NCBI GenBank assembly: GCA_003255025.1
Contig: QANY01013247.1
Location: forward strand, 19,662-83,661
Length of the DNA: 64,000 nucleotides
Direction of reading: 5' to 3'
Source: Datisca glomerata
Lineage: Eukaryota > Streptophyta > Magnoliopsida > Cucurbitales > Datiscaceae
Position numbers and translations under genes: made by a program. Shown here one piece after another: positions 12,991-23,233 of this stretch. Positions within the stretch are counted from its first letter, which is position 1; each line of letters starts with the position of its first letter. Under the pieces are notes generated by a model that saw only the letters and a program-made list of their open reading frames with translations, made no database searches and was not told the origin of the DNA.

Positions 12991-13048
12991 AAATTGTATT
13001 AAAAATAGTAATTACAAAAGTTGTATTAGGGTGTAAGATTAAAAACAT
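12990..13048 (-). other. Leader scrap of copy A
   Basis: This stretch (AGTAATTACAAAAGTTGTAT and its continuation) matches the minus-oriented leader at 24840-24890. It is joined directly to movement-protein linker on one side. On the other it meets the plus-oriented leader of copy B, which makes a head-to-head junction at about 13050. Confidence 0.6.
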
Positions 13049-13051
13049 AAT

Positions 13052-13548
13052 ACATTTTTTACTATTTATCTTCTTGCTTCTTTAATACCCCCTCTTAAAT
13101 TAGTATTTAATCTCACACTTTTAAGTATCAGAGCTAAACATACTAGGGATAATACTGTTCATTTACTATTTCTATTTCAATTTTTCTTAATAAAACTGTT
13201 CACTGCCTATTATGGCTGGTTATTAAAATTATTCTTCGCTTATTTGCTTACATAAATAATTGATTATATCTAATCTCACTCTCCGTCCAACTAGCTGGTT
13301 ATTCTTATAATTGATTATCTCTCTGTATTATTTGTTTACCTAATCGGTGAATCTGTTTATCAGAGGCTGACGTACCAGCTTCTATTTGATTAGCTTTAGG
13401 GACCTAGCTAAGACCTTTTAAGGTGTTGTAGAGGCGAAATGGAGAAGAGTGAAGCCTAATTGGAGGTTGTAGAAGTCACCACAAGCTTAGTAACAAAAAA
13501 TACAATATGAAATTCTCAATAATAAGAATAATTTAGTTATTTTGAGCA
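13052..13548 (+). promoter_or_regulatory. Copy B leader with tRNA-Met primer-binding site
   Basis: The phrase AAGTATCAGAGC at 13123-13134 is a one-base variant of TGGTATCAGAGC-type sites, complementary to the 3' end of plant initiator tRNA-Met. Caulimovirids use it to prime minus-strand DNA. It follows TACCCCCTCTTAAATTA and is followed by about 400 nt of leader that match copies C, D and F, including ACCACTTGGGCGGAGAG-like (reverse) and CACCACAAG phrases. ORF1 starts at 13549. No TATA box is seen: the piece that should hold it was lost at the head-to-head junction. Confidence 0.6.
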
Positions 13549-14208
13549 ATGAGTAGGTTATCTAGAAGTAGTTCTTCTAGTAGCATTAGGTCAATAATAT
13601 CTTCAATATGCAATATAATGGATAAAGAATATTTTGAATTTGTAGATGATCAAGTAGATCATAAATATTTTGAATACCCATCAGATGATAAGAATGATCA
13701 TTTCGAATACCTTTTAGATGATCAAAAAAAACATTCTGAAGACTTTAATGAAATAAATAATAGGGTATGGAACATACCCAATAAAAATAGGAAATCCAAT
13801 TCTAAATTATCTATTAGGATTCTAATAGAGCAAGAATTAAAAAATTTAAAAATTAAAGGTCTAGAACCTAAAGGAATAAGTTCCCAAGAAAGTCTGACAA
13901 ATCTTAATTATAAACAATCTAATAAAATTAAATATCAATGTTTTAATTCCAAAGTTAGGGAGTATAACCAGTCTAGTACCCCTAAGAGTTCCTTTTTTAG
14001 ATCATCTACTAATAATGATCAAGATTTTAGGATTAGAGAATTCAAACAAAAATTAAAAAATTCTAAAAATTTGAATCTAAATATTCTGCAGCAAGAATAC
14101 AAACCAGATTGGGTAAGCCTAAATAAACACAATAATGATCCAACCAATCTTACTAGATGTAATAGGTTTAAAGATTCATATAATATGGATAAAAATCATA
14201 TTTGCTGA
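13549..14208 (+). pseudogene. Copy B ORF1 N-terminus, movement protein replaced
   Basis: The ATG at 13549 follows TTTTGAGCA. The same context precedes the (mutated) start in copy C, so the start is well supported. The first residues are Ser/Arg-rich (MSRLSRSSSSSSIRS). A tandem acidic repeat follows, built on D-D/H-x-x-FEY (residues about 28-70). Then, instead of the movement-protein domain present in C, the frame goes directly to IEQELKNLKIKGLEPKGISS, and later REYNQSSTPKSSFF and QQEYKPDW. Copy D has the same arrangement. The frame stops at 14208. Confidence 0.65.
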
Positions 14209-15530
14209 ATGGAAGACATTCATGCAAAAAAACAAAGTTAGCATATTTTTCATTGATTGTATCGAAGATATTTATGAGAAACTATTAAAATAATTATCAA
14301 ATCTAAATGGGTCAAGTAAGGCTCCAGCGTGGTAACTCTCAGTCATTCACCACCTGAAAAAATCTTAATTAATCATAAATGTTCTCAGTCTAATAAAGAT
14401 TTCATTAAATCTCTCTAACTTCATTATGAGAAAGCTCCAGATGAAGAAATACTTAGAAGGTTAAAATCTTTAAGAGTGAGTGTCTCAGAATCAGATAGTC
14501 ATAGATTAAAATCTACCTATGAGCATCCATAATTCATAATTCTTCCAATAATCAAATTGAAGAATCATGTAGGTCAGAATCCTACGAACCATCCACAATT
14601 AATGAACCGTCAAATATTATTGAGGAACATCCAAAGATTTAGAAATTAAATCATCTGTCAAGATTATTGACCATTACAGTATCCCTGTATTAGATATTGA
14701 TAGGATTAGAATCCACCTACGAATCTGCAACAATTAATGAATCCTCACAATTAACGAATCCTCAAATATTGAAGAAACATTAAAGAATTTAAACACTAAT
14801 GAATTATCTTATTCTGGTATGATTAATAACCAAAATAATTATTCAGAATTTGAAAACCTTACTAATAATAAACTTCAAGAATTAGAATTAAGTAGTTCAA
14901 AGTTAGAAAGCCATAGGTTATAATCAACCTTTGAATCTCTCACAATTGATAAATCCTCAAACGTTAAAGAAACATTAAAAAATTTAAAAATTAATGAATC
15001 ATCCTCTGGTAAGAACATTAACTATAAAAATTCTTTAATCACCGCTTCACCTTTCAAGATTGCAAAGGAAAAAAACCCTAATAAGAAATTGATTGAACAA
15101 CTCAATCACACCAATCAAAGTCTAATTACAATAGAAAAACAATAAGACAAAATTGAGAATACGGTTGATGATCTTCATGAAACTCTGAAAGAAAAATCTT
15201 TAATAAATCTTTCAGATAAAATCACTTTAAATATCATTCCTTTTAATAAACAGATTCAAGAAGTGATGAATAAAACTGTTGAATCATCTTCATTTGATAA
15301 GATTAACAGTCTTTCAAGATTTGAAATTGAATCTAAAAAATTTGATAAAATACTTCATGAATTGAAAGTAATTAATCAAGACAGCGATTCAGATTCAGAA
15401 AGTCATAGATCAAAATCTACCTATGAGACAGCCACTATAGATAAATCTCCAAACATTAACCATATGGAAGATAAATTTAAAAATTTAGAAGTTAATAAAT
15501 TAAAAAGAAAATGGCCTAAAAATCTTATTC
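14209..15530 (+). pseudogene. Copy B capsid N-region with expanded Ser/Glu repeats
   Basis: After the break the reading continues in several frames. It contains KSKWVK and the SLITASPFKI motif shared with the other copies. A Ser/Glu-rich unit resembling SHRxxSTYESxTIDESSNI, followed by a Lys/Leu stretch, occurs about five times (near 14490, 14570, 14710, 14910 and 15400). Copies A and C have a single unit. The repeats are diverged, so the expansion is old. An open frame at 15263-15709 joins the last unit to the start of the capsid core. The repeats are likely disordered and acidic; their function is unknown. Confidence 0.55.
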
Positions 15531-16420
15531 CTCATGACATTCAAATTACTGATAGCTCTTTAGTTAACCAATTTTCTGTTTCTGCAGATAAATTGCATAA
15601 ATGGAATATTGATGGACCTTCTGAGCAGGAAGTTCTCAATCAATTTCAACACATGGCAATGATAGCTAACAGCTACATTACCACACACATTTACTTCACA
15701 ATGAGGTAACCAATCTTTTAGTCACAGGATTCACAAGAATGCTACGTTACTGGTGGAAAAACTATCTCACAAAAGAATCCAAAAATGCCATCATTTCAGT
15801 AGTAAAGATCAATGCTGAAGGAACACTAATTATTGAAGAAAATCAGGAAACAATGCCTGATACCAACAATATACTTCTCTACACAATAGTTAAATATTTC
15901 ATTGGAATGCCAAGTAATATTAATTCACGTATCCAAATCAATTGACCAATCTTAGGTGTCTAACCCTAAGTAAATTCCACTCGTACGAAAATATATTTTT
16001 GTCCAGAATAATGCCAAGGGATTATTAATAAATTACCCATATTGTACACACACAAAATAATAGTAGTCCTTAGTATTAACCTAGGAAACATAGACTATGA
16101 TAGTCTTACCTATGGTACAATTATTACTACAATACAAAAGGAAGATTTTGGAATGTGCATTGATATGAAAATCAGTAAAGAAAATAAAAATATTGAATAT
16201 GAATTAAGCAATTCTTGTGAGCAGTATGGTTTACCCCCTATTAGGAAAAATTCTCATTCAAACCCTAGAAGATCTCCCAAGCCTGATAAGAGAAAATATC
16301 ATATAAGCATAAGATTTTTAACGAACTTTTTTCAAAGAATAAAAATTTTGACAAACGTTTCTTCAAGAATAAAATTTATTCTAGAAGAAAACACAATAAA
16401 TAATCTTTTGATAAAATAAA
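15531..16420 (+). pseudogene. Copy B capsid core
   Basis: The core reads KWNIDGPSEQEVLNQ and HMAMIANSYITTH in one frame, then LRYWWKNYLTKESKNA at 15739-15800. Next come INAEGTLIIEENQETMPD and, at 16095 onwards, DYDSLTYGTIITTIQ and EQYGLPPI. A stop at 15709 and the breaks at 15945 and 16042 separate the pieces. The order matches A, C and D. The basic tail near 16260-16380 (Arg/Lys/His-rich) precedes the zinc-finger remnant, as expected for a nucleic-acid-binding capsid. Confidence 0.6.
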
Positions 16421-16423
16421 CTT

Positions 16424-16774
16424 AAGTATTTTAAATTTGGCCAGAATGGTCATTCTTCTAAAACTTGTCAAGTTAAAAACAAAACTAATCAATTAAAAAT
16501 CTCTAATGAAGAAAAACAAGAGTTGTTTAGAATCGTAGAGTCAATAGAAAACCATGAGAGTGATAGTGATGACTTAGGAGAATTTGAATACCCTAAATCC
16601 TCAAAATCTAACGCTTCCAGTTATGACAATGACTCTCACAACATCTCTATGTGGTGTAGGGATAGTTGTTGTCAAAAAATTAATGTTCTAAATAAAAATA
16701 AAGAACAAGAAGAAAATCTCTTGGTGGATTTAATTAGCAAAATTAAAAATTCAGAATACCTAGAAAAACTTTAA
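16424..16774 (+). pseudogene. Copy B zinc-finger remnant and CRDSCC motif
   Basis: At 16424-16470 the CCHC finger has lost its first two cysteines (now Tyr and Phe) but keeps His and the last Cys, so it could not bind zinc normally. An acidic stretch follows (residues with SDSDDLGEFEYP). Next is CRDSCC at 16655-16672, then QKINVLNKNKEQEE, a likely coil. The CRDSCC cluster is conserved in position in all four long copies, more so than the classical finger. Confidence 0.6.
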
Positions 16775-16856
16775 AAAGTAATTTTAAAATAAAATACTAA
16801 GTCTAACAATATCGCAATCCTTTCACAAACCCTTAAAAAATTCAATATGGGTAAAG

Positions 16857-16944
16857 GAAAGAAAAAATAAGTTATCCTACATGAACTTCAAAAAGAAATT
16901 GAAAGAAAAAATAAGTTATCCTACATGAACTTCAAAAAGAAATT
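16857..16944 (+). repeat. 44-bp tandem duplication in the capsid-protease linker of copy B
   Basis: The block starting GAAAGAAAAAATAAGTTATC occurs at 16857-16900 and again at 16901-16944, essentially identical. The other copies have one unit. The near identity says it arose after integration and rather recently compared with the surrounding decay. Confidence 0.8.
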
Positions 16945-17039
16945 GAAAATATTAGAAAGAATTAAATCTTTTAATAAACCAGGAAAACTTAGTAGATTCC
17001 CAATTTCAATTAATAAGGTTGAAAAACTTATTATCAACA

Positions 17040-17473
17040 ATCAAAATAATGATAATTTCATTCAAATACTTCAAGATTTTGATTTCATACTCTTATTGAT
17101 TTAAGAGTAGCTTTGAGTTATATGTAGGAAGCACTAATTTCTCCCAAATACTTCAAGAAGAAAAAAGAATTTTTGTATTCTGCCAATGGTGATCAGATGC
17201 ATATCAATTATGAAATACTCAAAGTTCATATTTACCAAAACAATGTATCATTTGTCTCAGCAAAAAATTATGACTAATAAAATGATTTTAAGTTTATCAT
17301 TCATTTCTTTGTTGTATCATTTTACAACAGAGCCTGATGGGATAATTACTTCTCCTATGGGTAAACCTGTTAAAGTCAAATTTCTTTCTTTTTCTCACAA
17401 TGAGAAATTGAAAACTTTAAAACAAAATCCTATTTTCAAATCCATCAATTTAATTTCTTGTAAAGAAAAATAA
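17040..17473 (+). pseudogene. Copy B aspartic protease, active site lost
   Basis: The phrase QDFDFI leads to the site where A and C read D-S-G-A. Here the codons at 17098-17109 read D-L-R-V, so the catalytic triad is gone even before the stops nearby. The second half is better preserved: MHINYEILKVHIYQNNVSF and ILSLSFISLLYHF lie in the frame starting at 17186. The next part, SFSHNEKLKTLKQNP, is shared with copies A and D and leads into RT. Confidence 0.6.
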
Positions 17474-17990
17474 TTGTGGATTTTACAAGGAAAAATAAAA
17501 TTTGGAAGAATTGAAGAACAATCTCAGAATTCTGCTCTTCAAATTCAAATCTTTAAACAAGGAAATCCTTGTTTAAAAACTAATTATAAGCCCCTCAAAG
17601 ATGCTTTAAAATGGATAAAATATCCAATATCAAACAAAGGAGACTTAATCAATAAATTTAGAAATATTGTTGTATTCTTTGAGTTTGACACAAAAATTAG
17701 ATTTTGGCAGATCTAGATGAATAAAATTAATAAATATAAAATTGCATGGAAAATAATGTCATTTTATCTGAAATTTGCCTCAAGTAAATTTGAGAATATA
17801 ATGATTGAATTCTTTAATCAATTTTTAATTGATTGCATTCTTAGTAAACAATACAGGTTGAATTTCTTGATTGATAATATTTTCTTTAAATATGACAAAC
17901 TATACTGGAAATACTTTGAATTGTTTTCCAAGATAATTAAACAAAACATTTTAGTTATCTTTGTAAAAAGAATCAAATTATTTCAATAAA
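17474..17990 (+). pseudogene. Copy B reverse transcriptase, truncated, YxDD altered
   Basis: The RT palm is readable in two frames. NYKPLKDALKWIKYPI marks the N-terminal part. VFFEFDTKIRFWQI is motif A with its aspartate. Then MSFYLKFASSKFENIM is motif B. Where the YIDD box belongs, the frame reads LIDN (17867-17878): the second catalytic Asp is Asn and the Tyr is lost. IIKQNILVIFVKRIKLFQ follows, then a stop. RNase H is absent. The enzyme would copy viral RNA in the cytoplasm of an infected cell; this copy cannot. Confidence 0.65.
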
Positions 17991-18185
17991 AAAATAGATT
18001 TCCAGAATTTGAAATTTATTTCATACAATTTGCCTTATTAAAATAAAAAATTGTTTTAGTTAATAATGAATCTGCAAAACATGTTTCGAGATTTCTTCCA
18101 AACAAAGTTTTGCGAGATAACAATCTATTTATAGCAATTTTGATTTCAATATTTAACCCAACTCAGCTAAGCTAATAAATGCTGC
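17991..18185 (+). other. Decayed region after RT of copy B
   Basis: The sequence ATAGATTTCCAG and TACAATTTGCCTT recurs after the RT remnant of copy A (minus, about 9140-9210). Both copies therefore share the same endpoint of RT. No reading frame remains. Confidence 0.45.
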
Positions 18186-18740
18186 ATAAGAGAGTGGGAG
18201 GCCGGCCCCTGCCCATCTGGGGTGCACACCCATTTAGGATCTTTATTCCAGAAAAAGCGGTAGCCTTGTGCATTGATTATCGGGCGCTCAACAAGGTAAC
18301 CTAACCATCAAGCACAAGTATCCACTTTGATTGCAGACTTCTTTGCCCTAATCAATAAGCGCGAGAGACTGATCGAAGTTGGATCTACGGGCGGGCTACT
18401 ACCAAGTGCGTATCGCGGAAGGAGACGAGCCAAAGACGACCTGTATGACAAGCAAGCAACCTACCTTACTAATAAAAGGGCATTTTCTTTGGTTCTATGC
18501 AGGAAGAAGGAAAAAAAGAAGAAGTCGGACGAAAGAGATTCGACCGGCTGCTTTTCCTTTCTCCTTATCCTTGGGGTCCGCTGGAGCTTCCTTCGCCTTC
18601 GTCTTCGGTTCTGTATTGCAAAGAAAAGCAAAGTTCAGGCAAGAAAAAAAGAATGAAATACGAATGGATTGCATTCGAAAAAAAGTATACCAGTATAAAT
18701 TCTAAAGAGAGCCTGAACTGGCCTCCCGATTATCCAATAT
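18186..18740 (+). mobile_element. GC-rich foreign patch with gypsy RT scraps, possibly mitochondrial in origin
   Basis: Base composition jumps to roughly half GC, against about 30% on both sides. The first half holds Ty3/gypsy RT pieces: AVALCIDYRALNKV, then HKYPL and DLRAGYYQVRIAEGDEPKTT, in shifted frames. The second half (18440-18740) is not RT. It has long open frames in all three plus frames and a rare-stop texture typical of plant mitochondrial intergenic DNA, which often carries gypsy RT scraps. I infer a nuclear insertion of mitochondrial DNA, but a plain gypsy fragment plus filler DNA is possible. It sits between RT and ORF2 of copy B. Confidence 0.5.
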
Positions 18741-18807
18741 ATTAATAATAAATTGCTTGACTCCCTTACTTGAAATCTTTTGCAGGAAATCATACCAAAA
18801 GTCTGCA

Positions 18808-19180
18808 ATGGAGCAATTTTAGGAATCTGGCCTACTAGAATCCAGAAAGGTAGAGCCTAGAATACTCAACCAAAATTCTTTTAAAATCAAGAAACTCGAT
18901 GGCAGGACAACTGATTTTTGTTCAACACTCTCATTCATGAGTTATGGTCATGATAAATTTGAATATCTGAAAATAATTGGATTAATGAATTAGAAATTTT
19001 TTTTAGAAAAAGTTGCATTAATGCATGATTTTAGTGCAGCCTCAATTCAATCGTATGAGAAAAATGGAAAACTAGGTTTTCACAAGAATAATAAAATCTG
19101 TTATGATAACAGGAAAATTTCGACTGTGAACCTTTTAGGACAATAAATTTTAAATTTTAAATTTTCAACAATAAAATAAT
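18808..19180 (+). pseudogene. Copy B ORF2
   Basis: The start ATG at 18808-18810 is aligned with the starts in A (8951) and E (30185). A stop appears after four codons, then the frame continues with KVEPRILNQNSFKIK and FCSTLSFMSYGHDKFEY. Past the point where A and E have TAG, copy B goes on with YEKNGKLGFHKNNKICYDN and NLLGQ. These also occur in A, so the true ORF was longer than 58 codons. The family is not recognised. Confidence 0.5.
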
Positions 19181-19204
19181 TTTTGGTATTAAAAGAAGCT
19201 TTCT

Positions 19205-20640
19205 TCGTCATGCCTAACAAATTTCAAAAATATCATAGGCATGCTATGAAATCCTTAATAAAAGGAATCATTATCGCTTTTAGACATCATGTGATGAATT
19301 GTTCATAAATAAAAGAGTTTTTGACTCAACAGTTGGCTCTTAAGGCCCTGATCGAGGAGGAGTCTTCTACTCCTAACCAAACCCAATCAACAATATTTGG
19401 GTCCATCAGACCCGATCACCAATTACCCCTAGTCAAACAATTTTACCCCTTTTAAATACTCAATCTTTTAATGCCCAATCACTTGACTAACCAATTTATC
19501 ATAATCTTTTTCATATTAAGCCTTCATTTGCTCATCTAAAGGATCCAGCAGAAATTGCTAAAACTCATTTCATTCCAAAAATACATTATGTCCCTAGACA
19601 ATATAACAAAAATCTCAGTTTCTACAGAGATATCATCTTAGAAACAAAATCCATAAATTTTAGCCCAATAAAAAATTCTGAGAAAATAATCATTTACCAT
19701 TCTTTATCTATCCTTAGGATCATAACTATGAAAGTTTGGGAAATCCATCCTTCAACTTTCAAAATACTTTTAAATAAAAACAATAATTATTTTGACTATA
19801 TTGATGCATAGCACGAGATTTTCTTGCATCAAAGTAGTGACGTTTCTCACTTTTGGTTTTAAAATTTTGATAACAATTTCAAAATCAAATTTTCAAATCA
19901 GTTCTCAAAATGGTGGTTCAGTCATGGTCTTACCTTAAAACTTTTTTCAATTGATTTACAACAATGTTCCAATTTATTTTCAAAGGTTTAAAATATCTCA
20001 CCAAATGAGGCCTGCTTTCCCCAAATACTTTGGCTTTCAAACAACTACAAAATACTTTGGATTTTGAAATGGAAATACTTGGTGAAAAATGGATTCCTCA
20101 CCAAAGAATACGATGTCAAGTGGTGGGATAAATTGAATACCTAGGATTTTACCCAGGAAACTCCATTTAAAATTAATGAGCCAATTAGCCTATCTTCACA
20201 AATAAACTTATCAAGTTTGAATTCTTCCAAACCCAAATCGAAACCTGAGTCATAAACCTCTTCAAAGGATAAATCAAAGGCTATCAAGCGTCAATCTAAA
20301 TTGGAAAAAGAATTAAGCCAAGAAATGCTTCTCCTTTTGGAGAACAAAGACGAATCTGACTCTAAACAATCCATAGAGTCAAGTTATCAATCATCCAAAA
20401 AGGTTACTCCTCAGCAATTGAAGGACTCATTCAATAATATTGATCTTAGTGGTAAATGAACAAAATAATTCATCCTAAGCATAATGCCAATATCAAAGAG
20501 TTCGGAAATATATCATAATAGTCCACCAATACAACGGCTATAATGATACCTAACAATCAATTATCAATGACAACGATGACTTTCAAAATAACAGTAATGA
20601 AGACACTAAAATCCAAGATAACAATTATCAAGAAACGACA
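19205..20640 (+). pseudogene. Copy B ORF3, most complete copy
   Basis: After a possible start around CATGCCTAAC, the plus frame reads QQLALKALIEEESSTPNQ. It continues with HYVPRQYNKNLSFYRDIILE, KVWEIHPSTFKILL, NYFDYIDA, a WW pair in FSKWWFSHG, KWWDKLNT, FKINEPISLSS, and a Lys/Ser-rich tail with EMLLLLENKDESDSK. It is broken by several stops. The ORF lies last in the viral order, where related viruses have the transactivator or inclusion-body protein, but I cannot confirm that activity. The end runs straight into copy C leader at about 20640. Confidence 0.5.
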
Positions 20641-20644
20641 ACAG

Positions 20645-20837
20645 TGGCTTCTATTTGGTTAGCTTCTGGGACCTAGGTAAGACCTTTTAGATATGTAAAC
20701 TCTGAAGGTAGGGTGGTTGTAGAGGTGAAAGGGAGAAGAGTGAAGCCTAATAGGAGGTTGTAGAAGTCACCACAAGGTTATAACAAAAAATACAGTATGA
20801 AATTCTCAATAATATAAATAATTTAGTTAGTTGAGCA
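20645..20837 (+). other. Leader of copy C, promoter and primer site missing
   Basis: The sequence from CTTCTATTTGGTTAGCTTC to the ORF1 start matches the B leader at about 13379-13548. Parts upstream, including the tRNA-Met site, are absent because copy B ORF3 is joined here directly. Confidence 0.6.
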
Positions 20838-21640
20838 ATAAGTAGATTATTTAGGAGTAATTCTTCTAGTAGTAATAGGTCAACAATAATCTCAATACCT
20901 AATATAATAAATGATGAACATATTGAATTAGTAGATGATCAAGTTGATCATAGGGTATGGAATATACCTAAACTCCCAAATAAAAATATTTATAAATCAA
21001 CATGGTCTGTTGCTTCCTTCAAACCTCAGCATCATGTAAAAACAATTGAAAAAATATATGCTCTTGGGAAAGAGCATGAAACATGTCAATTAATTTTCTC
21101 TAATGCAATAAAGCATCATATTCAAGAAGGATATAATTTCCTTCATGTTGGTTTAGTCTTGATTGGAGTTAAACCACTCATAAGAAGAGGCCTAAATACC
21201 TCTTTCTTATTAGCCTTGCGAGATGCAAGATTTATAAATTTTAATGATAAGTATTTTAGGATTAATTGAATCCTCACTCTGTAATGGCCCAATCCATTTT
21301 GATTGTTTTTTACATCTGTACGTTAGCTTAGCAGATCCTCATATTTTAAAATAATTAACTTTAAATATTATAACTAGTGGTTACCAAGTCCTAGAAGACA
21401 CTCAATCTCTAGCTTTAATCTTCAGAATTCATTACAAAGTTACTAAAACAAATATGAATTTCCAAGCCTTCATTAGGAGTCCAAAGAATCAAACCTTATT
21501 GATACAATCTAGTCAAAGTAATGCCAATATTAGAGTTCCAAAAATAATTACGTGGTGTGATATTAATTTACCTACAAATTGGATTTTAACTAAGGAAAGT
21601 CAACTTACTCAAATTCAAAGATCAATTAAAGATATAGATT
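20838..21640 (+). pseudogene. Copy C movement protein (30K type)
   Basis: The start codon homologous to the ATG of B is ATA here (20838-20840). A Ser-rich N-terminus and VDHRVWNIPK lead into the domain: VASFKPQHHVKTIEKIYALG, then NFLHVGLVLIGVKPLIRR and LLALRDARFINFNDKYFRI. A beta-rich core with an invariant Asp in an LxDxR-like setting is the hallmark of 30K movement proteins, which open plasmodesmata for virus passage. Stops near 21270 and 21290 break it. It resumes with TWCDINLPTNWILTKESQ at 21550-21610. Confidence 0.6.
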
Positions 21641-22700
21641 ACATCCAGCAGTATATGGATGGTACTGTACAAATTAACTTTCAATCATCTTCTAGTCCAC
21701 AAATTAGGGAGTATAGCCAGTCTAGTACCCCTAGAAATTTCTTTTCCGAATGATCCATTAATAATAATCAAAATCTTAGTATTCAACAATTAGAACAAGA
21801 ATTAAAAAATTTACAAATTAAAAATTTAAGACTTAAAGGCATAGCCACAAGTTCTCAAGTTAGCCAACCAGTCTTTGATAATAAGTTTGATCAATCTGAT
21901 GAAGTTGAAGCACCCACTGGATCAAATTTCTAAGAAAGCCTTCACTTTGTTAATCCCCAACTCTTAGTTTTGAATATAGGAACCCTAAGTCAAGAATATA
22001 AACCAGATTGGGAAGGTCTAACCGAACACAATAATGACCCAACCTATAGATAGACGTAATAGATTGGGAGATTCATATAATGCATCAAAGAAAAATCATA
22101 CTTACTGAATGGAAGTCATTCATGCAAGAATTTAGAATTGATATATTTTTTCTTGATTATGTTGAAGATATTTATGAAAGAAATATCAAAGTAATTTCGA
22201 AGTATAAATGGGTTAAGGAAGACTCTAGTGTAGTATCTACTAGTCATTCTCCTAAACAAATTATGATTAATCATAAAAATTCTTTACTCACTACTTCTCC
22301 TTTCAAAATTGTAAATGAAGAAGAACCAAATACAAAAATAGTTGAACAACTCAGTTGTACTAACCAAAGTTTAATTACAGTAGGTAAACAATTAGACAAA
22401 ATTAAAACTAAGGTTGATGTTCTTAATGAACCAAAATCTAATGAAACTTTGAAAGAAAAATCCTTAATAAATCTTTCAAATAAAACTACTTTAAAAATTA
22501 TTCCAATTAATATTGATAAAATTATTCATGAATTAAAATAAATCTATTGAATCTTCTTCCTCTGCTAAGGTTGTCAACTAAGACAGTAGTTAAGAATTTA
22601 AAACTAAGTCTGAAAAGATTGGTGAAATATTTCAAGATTTGAAAGTAATTAACCAAGACCATAATTCAGATTCAGATAACCATAGGTTAGAATCAACCTA
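21641..22700 (+). pseudogene. Copy C linker and capsid N-region
   Basis: QQYMDGTVQINFQ is followed by REYSQSSTPRNFF and a short heptad-like QQLEQELKNL. It then reads VSQPVFDNKFDQSDEVEAP and LSQEYKPDWEGLTEHNNDPT, and an open frame of 153 codons (22080-22541). That frame carries EDIYERNIKVISKYKWVKED and SLLTTSPFKI plus a Lys/Leu coil. A single STYESSTISE unit lies near 22695-22730. Confidence 0.6.
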
Positions 22701-22794
22701 TGAATCATCTACAATAAGTGAATTTTCAAATATTAACTTGGAAAAATATTTAAAAATTTAGAAATTAATAAGTTAGAAAGAAAATGTCATAAGA

Positions 22795-23120
22795 AACACA
22801 TGCCTTCTAATATTCAAATTACTGAATCTTCTCTTGTTTATCATTTTTCTTTTTCTGCAGAAAAATTATATGAATGGAACATTGATGAACTTTCTGAACA
22901 GGAAGTCCTCAATAAATTACAACACATGGCAATGGTAGCTAACAACTACATTACCACTCATAATTTACTTCACGAAGAAGTAATAAATCTTCTAGTCACA
23001 TGATTCATAGGAATGCTCCATTCCTGGTGGGCTACTAAATATGAGTTAGATAATTTTTATGAATAATACGGTTTGCCCTCTATTGCCCCTTCTCAGAAAA
23101 ATAGGAAAAAATTTCACAAA
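22795..23120 (+). pseudogene. Copy C capsid core
   Basis: The frame from 22800 reads PSNIQITESSLVYHFSFSAE, then YEWNIDELSEQEVLNKLQHM and ANNYITTHNLLHEE. A stop at 23001 is followed by IGMLHSWW. Sequence that in A and B follows the WW pair is missing: the text jumps to a tail with YGLPSIAPSQKNRKK. The core is therefore internally deleted by a few hundred bases compared with A and B. Confidence 0.6.
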
Positions 23121-23233
23121 CATAAGAGTAAAAGTTTTGACCAAATCTTTTCTTAGAATAAAAATTTCTTTTGGAATAAAAATATTCCACAAAAAGGTTT
23201 AATAAAAAATTTGATAAAAGCAATAATATTACA

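Larger units (their letters stand above)
7230..13048 (-). mobile_element. Endogenous pararetrovirus copy A (caulimovirid-like, minus)
   Basis: Minus-strand pieces in order from 13048 downwards are: a scrap of leader, the end of the movement-protein linker, capsid N-region, capsid core, CCHC region, protease, RT start, ORF2, and ORF3 (a middle part of ORF3 is inverted). Each piece has a recognisable counterpart in copies B to D, which gives internal support. Combining movement protein, capsid, protease and RT in one reading direction fits petuvirus- or florendovirus-like caulimovirids, but I cannot fix the genus. The copy is dead: most of the movement protein, the second half of RT and RNase H are missing, and there are many stops and frameshifts. 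Confidence 0.75.
13052..20640 (+). mobile_element. Endogenous pararetrovirus copy B (plus)
   Basis: This is the longest copy. In order it holds leader with primer-binding site, ORF1 (N-terminal acidic repeat, capsid linker with expanded repeats, capsid core, CCHC remnant, protease, RT), ORF2 and ORF3. A foreign GC-rich patch lies at 18186-18740. Movement protein and RNase H are absent. Its 3' end at about 20640 runs straight into the leader of copy C with no promoter between, a head-to-tail join. There are many stops and frameshifts. Confidence 0.75.

Noticed and set aside
18327..18745. Three overlapping plus-strand frames of 80-110 codons
   Set aside because: All three frames are open because the patch is GC-rich with few stops. 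Only short gypsy RT phrases are recognisable; the rest shows no protein family.
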